In this document: one piece after another, positions 55,102 through 64,000 of the stretch
Position numbering within the stretch: position 1 is the first letter of the stretch
Layout: each line of letters starts with the position of its first letter
DNA from: Chrysomallon squamiferum
Lineage: Eukaryota; Mollusca; Gastropoda; Neomphalida; Peltospiridae
DNA: 64,000 bases
Assembly (NCBI GenBank): GCA_012295275.1
Contig: CM022679.1
Span: 11,491,669 to 11,555,668, forward strand
Direction: 5' to 3'
The notes under the pieces: model-generated
What the model was told of the DNA's origin: nothing
The model's database searches: none
The model's input: the letters and a program-made list of their open reading frames with translations, nothing else
Program-made: the position numbers and the translations under genes

Positions 55102-56429
55102 TACCTTAAGAAAGACTTGTTTTTAAAACGCCCACAAGCAAGGTTTGCACGTGGAACCAGTACTACGTGATGACGTAAATAGGCTGTACCATTAATTGTT
55201 TCCTTCCGCCGGTCGCGTAATTAAGTTAAATATTAATTTTCTATTAATCACCATCATAATATACTATATTAGTTACAGACATGGTCACAGAAACCGCCGT
55301 GTGAGAGAAGGCTATTTCTGTTCTTTTTTTTTTTTTTTTTTTTTAAAACAAAACAAAACGTACTACCTTACACATGGTATATCATAATAACCATGATCAT
55401 CATCATCTGTCACTGTCGTTTTTGTTGTTGTTTTTTTATTAATGATTTAGCATATGGTCATCGAATTGTTTTCCATTAATAATAAAACTCGCCGATCTAA
55501 GGGATATTTTCTGTTAATACAATGCATTTAGTGGGAATTATCGTTCCTGAATCGAGGCAGTGACCTCCTAATGTACAAAGATAATAACTGCTTTAAAGTA
55601 GGGTGAGGAACGTTGTGACTAATTAGTAGATTTAATCATTATATGTGTTCTGTAAACAATTTTACCACAATAGTTACTGCTTTCGCTGCAGCAACTACTA
55701 CCACTATTCACAAATCCCAAATTCATTCATAAAATGTTGTACTGTGTAACCATACATAGTGTGTAACAAACTTGTTTTGATGAAATTTCACTGAAAAGCA
55801 AAACAGGCGTCAAAAGGAATCATTAAAATAATGAATCACAGAAGATCAAAACAGATTAGTAGGCGTTTTTAAGTAGGATCTCCGGCGAAGAAGGATATTC
55901 CAGCACTAGAAAGACAATAATATTGTAGCACAAAGTGCATTTGATAGACTCTTAATTAAAATTAATTTAAAACATATAAAAACAAAACGCGCTCACATTT
56001 GGAGCACTGCCGGTTGACACCAAACAATGTTGCAAATTACGTCGTATAAAATGCAATCCCTTCCTGTGAGAAAGAGGTGTGTAATGAACTAAATGAATAA
56101 AAGCATGGCACAACAATGAATATAGAATCACGAATTTATCAAAGTTCAATTGTTTCGTATCTTTACACACTCTGAAATGGGCCACACCCACTTATTTCAT
56201 TAAAGATCACATGAAACGGTTTTATGTTCATAACTGGTCAAATTCACGTAAAATCTGTAGGTGGTTACAAAAGAAACAAAAAAATAAAATAAAATAAAAT
56301 AAAATAAAATAAAAAAACTTTTTTAGATAAGAAATTATATAAAGTGAAACACTTTATCTGACCATTTGATTTAAATAAGGAAACTGTGTATATTTGTTTC
56401 TCTGATTTTTGGTTCGTGTGTATGTTTAT

Positions 56430-58060
56430 TTTTTTTCTCGCTGTCTAGTCTTTCTTGTGCGTACGTATATATATTTATGGTGCGTTTCTGTATGTATGTT
56501 GTATATGTGTATGTATGCATTTGATGTGGTTTAAAATGCATGTTTGTATGTGTAACGAAGGATGAATGTCTGTGTCAATACGTGTCTGTAGGTGTATACA
56601 TGTACATGCGAGTATTTGCATTCATATAAGCGTACGTACATAAGCATATTTGTATGTATACGCGTATATGTCTGTATCTATATATACTGTGATTATCTTT
56701 GTGTTGGTGCGCGTTCGCGTTTTTATATGTATCTATCTGTGCGAATGTTTGTGTACAATTGTATGTGTTTTTGTACTAGTATACGAGTCTGTATAAACGT
56801 CTATATGTGTGTTTGCATGTTTATATCTATTTGTACACGTCTGTACATGTCGGTATGTTTGTCGTTGTGTATTTGTGTATTACGTAAGTATCTGTATGAA
56901 TGTGTAAATTTATATTCATAATGAACGTGTTTGACTTTCTCTGTATCTCTGTATGTAACAGTGTGTGTTTTTATTGATATTTGTCTGTTTTGTCTCTAAG
57001 GATGTGTGCATGTTACGTGCGTAAGTATCTGTAAGTATATGCATGTATGCATATGTGTATACTTATAGATATATGTTTGTGTTGGTACATATATATTTGG
57101 GTGTGTCTCTATGTATACATGCGTGTGTGAGCTTGTTTTGGGGTATAAATAATTGTGCATATCTGTATGTGTGTACGTATCTGTATGTGAGTTTGAGTAA
57201 ATACTACGCTTATTTACAGATATATACGTACATACACACAGGAAAAACATACGCGTTTGTTTCTTTTAATACGTATTTGGTGCAGGTATCCGTGTTTATA
57301 TGTATGTAGGCATAGTGTGATATATGATATGGTATGACATGGCATGATATATGTGTGCATATATGTTTTTATACGTGTTAGTGAGTGTTTTTGTATATAT
57401 GTTTTCAATATGTGTATATGTGTACGAACGTATGTATGACCATTTATATGCGTATGTATGTGCCTATGTAAGAGTATATTTATATGTATGTTCGTAAGTA
57501 AATGTGTACACGAGTGTATATATATATGTATATATTTTGTAAATGTTTGTATGTGTTAAATTGTTTGTATGTATATATAATGAGATACTGTTTGAATATA
57601 CTTAAATGTGTTCGTTTATGTATGTGTGGCTTTTTATGTGGATGTCTCTCTCTGTAAGTATGTACGTATATGGGTGTGTGTGTCTTTTGTGTGACTGTGT
57701 GTTTATATGTGCATGTAACTATAGTATATAATATGGTATGGTATGTATGTATGTGTGTGTGTACATTATATGTGTGTGTCTGTGTGTGTGTGTGTGTACA
57801 CGTATATCTACGTTTGAGCGGGTGTATATATATATATATCTTTGAAAGTACGGATAATCATTCAAACTAACATACAAATACAAACATACATTCAAAGAAG
57901 CAAACTGAGATAACTACATATACACAAGTTTATATGATTATATTTTGTAATTGTGTGTGTATGTGTATGAATTTATATTTGTTATGTATGTATTTCAGAT
58001 GTTGGTTTTTTAGTATATATATGTCTGTATTTGCGTTAGTATATTAGTTTATGTCTGTCT
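56430..58060. repeat. Degenerate TG/TATG-rich tract, 1.6 kb
   Basis: Alternating pyrimidine-purine steps (TGTATGTGTG, TATATGTG, ACGTA) dominate for 1.6 kb on the plus strand, without a fixed period. It creates spurious Cys/Val/Tyr-rich open frames. Confidence 0.8.
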
Positions 58061-58921
58061 GCTTTGTCGTGTATATTTTTGTTGCTATGGAGAGTGACCT
58101 CAGTAGGTCAGTTATCCCTCCACATTTCCGCATTGCAGGGTCTTCCAAAGAAAAATAGATAGTACGCCTCGACTTTGGAAAGTCAAATGACCGTTTTTAG
58201 TATTGTCAAGCTACTTATTTCAAATAAATAACGTCACAGAATTGATCAGAACTGGTTCCGTTTCCTTTTTCTTTTCTTTTGGTCCTTCATCTTCATTTTG
58301 AAACAATCATTGCTTTGTAAATATATACAAATATAAGGTCATTTAAATAATGTTTTTTTTTAAACTTGCACTTAACACTGGCATTACATTTTACAAATAA
58401 TGCCCAATTTCACGAATACATTTTGTTTTTTCATTTCTTTTGTTTTGTTTTCAAGTATCGTTTCGATAGTAAATTTCGCAAGACTTATGCAATTAAAAAT
58501 ACGACTAGTATATTAAACTGTATATTACTCTGGGTTTCAGTGATTGTACATATCTGATTCACATCCATTGTTGTTTCATTGTTCTTTTTTCATTCTTTTT
58601 TTAAAATGTATTTATTTATTTGGTTGTTTTATTTGTTATAATAAAGGAATGTTTTCCATATACCAGACTATAGCACAGAATGTTGTTACATCAGTTACTC
58701 TACACATCAACAAGATAGTTTCAACATAATTATACAAAAAATCATTTTATTACTAAATTATCACAGAACAAGACGAAATTAATAAAATGAAATTTCTCAG
58801 AATTATAAAATTATAAAACATTACAGAATCTAAAGCATGCAGAAAACAATAAATTAATATGCAAGTTCTATATACTTAAATGCAATAATAATAGTTCAGG
58901 CAAATAATTTTGATGTCAAAT

Positions 58922-61645
<2,724 letters not shown>

Positions 61646-63768
61646 TTATAACTCATCTTTTAATGGTTTTACAGCACAAATTTCACTAAAATTACATTCA
61701 TCGATATATTTCTGGTATCTGTTCCTGACAAACTCATATGAACAATGATCATCACTGCAGCCTGGTATTCTGTGAACTTTCTCATTTACAAATAATTTGA
61801 GCACATACTCTGTTGTCTCATCATCATTTTCAGTTAGCTGGTCCACACACTCATACAGAGCAAACAAGATATTTGCTGAAAAAGGAATAATATGGCTGGT
61901 ACGAAAAAGACGATTATGTTGCCTGTCGTAGTTGTCAGCTCTCAGAGGTTCAGAGTCATTAAACAAACCCAGGGCTGCATACAATGGGCCTATTGTCTCA
62001 GCATGTCCAAAGTAGAAACTTCCTACTGTGTATCTGAAAATGCAATAACAACTTAGATTATAAGTTAAAAATAGTATCTAGAATGATACTAAAGGAAAAA
62101 TATTCTTATAGTTTTTAAAACAGAAATACTGACCATCATATTTAGGTCAGAATTATTCTCAAAATAATTGTATGTAAGCTTCTCTGCATATTTAAATATA
62201 ATTAAACATATTCATTATTATTAACTTGGTTTTAAATATTTATAAAAATTACTACTATTATTATTAATAATTTTAGCTTTTTTTTTCTTCCTTATTTTAA
62301 GAACATGAAAATGTATTATTATTATAATTACCCTCCAATTTCTTCATCGCTATCTTCCACTGATGCTTCAAGTGTAGCAATTGTATCATCCATGGTTTCA
62401 AACATGTCAGCAATGAGAGGACAGCTCTGTTCTCGACTAATATCATAACCATAAGCATTTTTGTAGTAATGCTGAAAAAGTTTTTTTATTACGCAGGATA
62501 ATAGTTTAATTTTTACAGTAAAACCATTTATAATAATTGAACTAAAAAAAAAAGTTCTAATAAATAAATAAATAAAAAAGTTATATACAGTCACACAATG
62601 CACTATAAACCATATTAATATGCACACATTAGATAACCCTACTTCTTATAAACTTTATAGCAAATAGTAAACATCTTTTTAGTCTTCAATTACTAATTTT
62701 TACATTTAATTTTTTTTTTTATAATTTTTTTTTGTTTAACTTATCATTATAGCTACACTGTCACAATAAAATGAATACATTCACACTATTTTGTGTATTA
62801 TATTAAACTTTAAAGCTATTTTGTGCATAATGTTTTGGTGAGGTCAAGATCTGTTGACTCAAGCTGTGTGGCATTTTTGTTATTTCAACCAAAAATAGTT
62901 CCAGTTTTTTTTTTTCTTTAAATTTTAGTTTTTTACTTTTATTTTTAATAAGTAGAATTGGCTGTTTAATTAATGGAAAAGAAACTCATTTTTTCTTGTG
63001 AATCTTGATTTTAAAAAGGGTGTTTTGAGATCAAGGTACAACAGACAGTTTTCACAAGATCATACCTCTGTTAATTATGTTTCAGATTTTACTATTGTCT
63101 GTCAGCAGATCAAGATATGGTGCCTGATTTAAACTAACACTACAATAGTAATGATTTTGTTACAAAGTCATTTTATGAAATCATGATTTTCTCCTATTTT
63201 TAATGCCAGATAGATATTTAGATTTCTATATTAAACATATTTAGACTAAATAAAGCTAAATGTGTATGTGTGTGTTGTTCACTTATTCTGACTTCTACTG
63301 GATTTTCAAATTATAATATAATGTTGTAAATGCTACATACATATTATAATATAATGTTGTAAATGCTACATACATATTATAATTTCAGATTCCAGTAGAC
63401 ATCAGAATAACTGATAGATAACACTGAAAAGGATTACCATTATATTATTACCACCACAAAAACTACATTTATAAGAACATACATCAAAAATACAACAGAA
63501 ATTATATTAACTGATAATAGATGATACCGAAAAGGATTAATATATAGATTAACATTATTTTATTATTATCACCACTGTATTAGAAATTCATACAGATTTG
63601 TTTTCCTTCTCTCTTTAATTATAAAAAAGTTTATTATCATGATTACCTTCAGATCATAAAGATATTCAACCACTTTAAAATCTTCCTCATCAAACATGTC
63701 ACACCAGGGGGACTTCTCAAACAAAGCTTTTTCATAACCACAGATGATGAATATTGTTCTGATATCTC
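61646..63768 (-). CDS. MINPP1: Multiple inositol polyphosphate phosphatase 1, C-terminal three exons (partial)
   Basis: MINPP1 is an ER-lumen histidine-acid phosphatase that removes phosphate from InsP6/InsP5 and 2,3-bisphosphoglycerate. Exons on the minus strand are 63768-63647, 62471-62332 and 62033-61646 (stop), with GT-AG borders and joining phases. They read KSPWCDMFDEEDFKVVEYLYDLK, then YYKNAYGYDI-type text, then GSFYFGHAET. The HAE motif supplies the proton donor of the clade-2 histidine phosphatases. The C-terminus SHIIPFSANILFALYEC and LFVNEKV match the family, and the protein ends in KDEL, the ER-retrieval signal (vertebrate forms end in SDEL-like motifs). The catalytic RHGxR half lies beyond 64000, and the exon at 63768 opens with two bases of a split codon. 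Identification is secure; only 128 + 46 + 40 or so residues are visible. Confidence 0.95.
62472..63646 (-). other. Intron of MINPP1 carrying repeat insertions
   Basis: 1.17 kb. The part at 63283-63410 is a hairpin element with a duplicated loop (see separate entry), next to a diverged tandem pair at about 63410-63575. Confidence 0.6.
63283..63410. mobile_element. MITE-like hairpin element
   Basis: 36-bp terminal inverted repeats (63283-63318 and 63375-63410), sharing TTATTCTGA and TCTACTGGA ends and AATTATAATA at the inner edge, enclose two perfect copies of a 33-bp unit (63310-63342 and 63343-63375). No open frame. Size and form fit a non-autonomous MITE. Confidence 0.6.
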
Positions 63769-64000
63769 CTAGCAATAAATAAATATTTTATTTAAAAATT
63801 AAATATATTAATAAACAATTAGAAAAGAAACTAAAATATCATTATGGGGTCAGAAATAATTTTCTTGACCATCCATAATTCAGTTTACCAACCGTATTTC
63901 AACTGTATTATCTAGAAGTGTATGTGTATATACACTGTGTATGTGTGTGCATATGGTTTTGTGCATGCATATACAACACATACATACAAATGTTTATTTA
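63769..64000 (-). other. MINPP1 intron running off the window
   Basis: AT-rich with a TG/TATG-rich part at 63915-63985; no exon seen. Confidence 0.5.

Larger units (their letters stand above)
53450..58920. other. Intergenic, repeat-rich, no gene seen
   Basis: Holds (CT)n at 54553-54606, (GATA)n at 54738-54786, (CA)n at 55052-55096, (AAAAT)n at 56280-56317 and a TG/TATG-rich tract at 56430-58060. A GC-rich patch with nested palindromes lies at 54150-54213. None of the open frames resembles a protein. Confidence 0.55.

Noticed and set aside
56592-57870. Several Cys/Val/Tyr/Ile-rich open frames on both strands
   Set aside because: Products of the TG/TATG-rich tract; codon content changes with the repeat and no domain is seen.

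Overview
This is a eukaryotic, strongly AT-rich window with long introns, many poly(T)/poly(A) runs, and long pure (AG/CT)n, (ATT)n and (TA)n arrays. Introns have GT-AG borders. Recurrent copies of a GGGAAATAACT-type motif, a simple-sequence-rich genome and heavy CpG depletion over housekeeping genes fit a mollusc, most likely a coleoid cephalopod such as an octopus. That placement is an inference from genome style and protein content, not from a taxonomic marker.

Layout: 1-1830 is a higher-order tandem repeat of three diverged monomers, each carrying a TGAGTCA-like core. 3445-6494 (minus) is a three-exon gene for a 209-residue protein with a Cys4 zinc-binding segment and a C-terminal SAM-like domain. 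7115-9110 (plus) holds the last six exons of adenylosuccinate lyase (ADSL, purine synthesis). Its N-terminal exons are not in the window, so the zinc/SAM gene is probably nested in an ADSL intron. 11461-23621 (plus) is a fifteen-exon gene for a 1115-residue protein with an acidic start, an RS/DRK-rich segment, two RRM-like folds and a charged, Gln-rich tail.

23.6-33.8 kb is gene-poor and full of simple repeats, with one CpG-rich promoter-like patch at 26.2 kb. From 33.8 to 53.4 kb I assembled two genes that appear undescribed. They are transcribed away from each other and encode small basic proteins with the same cysteine frame, CC-x12-C-x40/41-C-x10-CC with Phe-x-Lys before the last pair. 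This resembles a complement/fibulin anaphylatoxin-like (ANATO) module with an enlarged middle loop. The minus-strand copy has a clear signal-peptide exon about 11 kb from its terminal exon. The plus-strand copy has an extra symmetrical exon and a polyadenylation signal just after the stop, but its first exon is uncertain.

53.4-61.6 kb has no gene I can support; it holds (CT)n, (GATA)n, (CA)n and (AG)n arrays and a 1.6-kb TG/TATG-rich tract. 61646-63768 (minus) is the 3' end of multiple inositol polyphosphate phosphatase (MINPP1), with the FGHAET motif and a C-terminal KDEL; the rest lies beyond the window. ADSL, the RRM gene and MINPP1 look like broadly expressed cellular genes; the ANATO-like pair looks like lineage-specific secreted factors in regulatory, CpG-retaining DNA.
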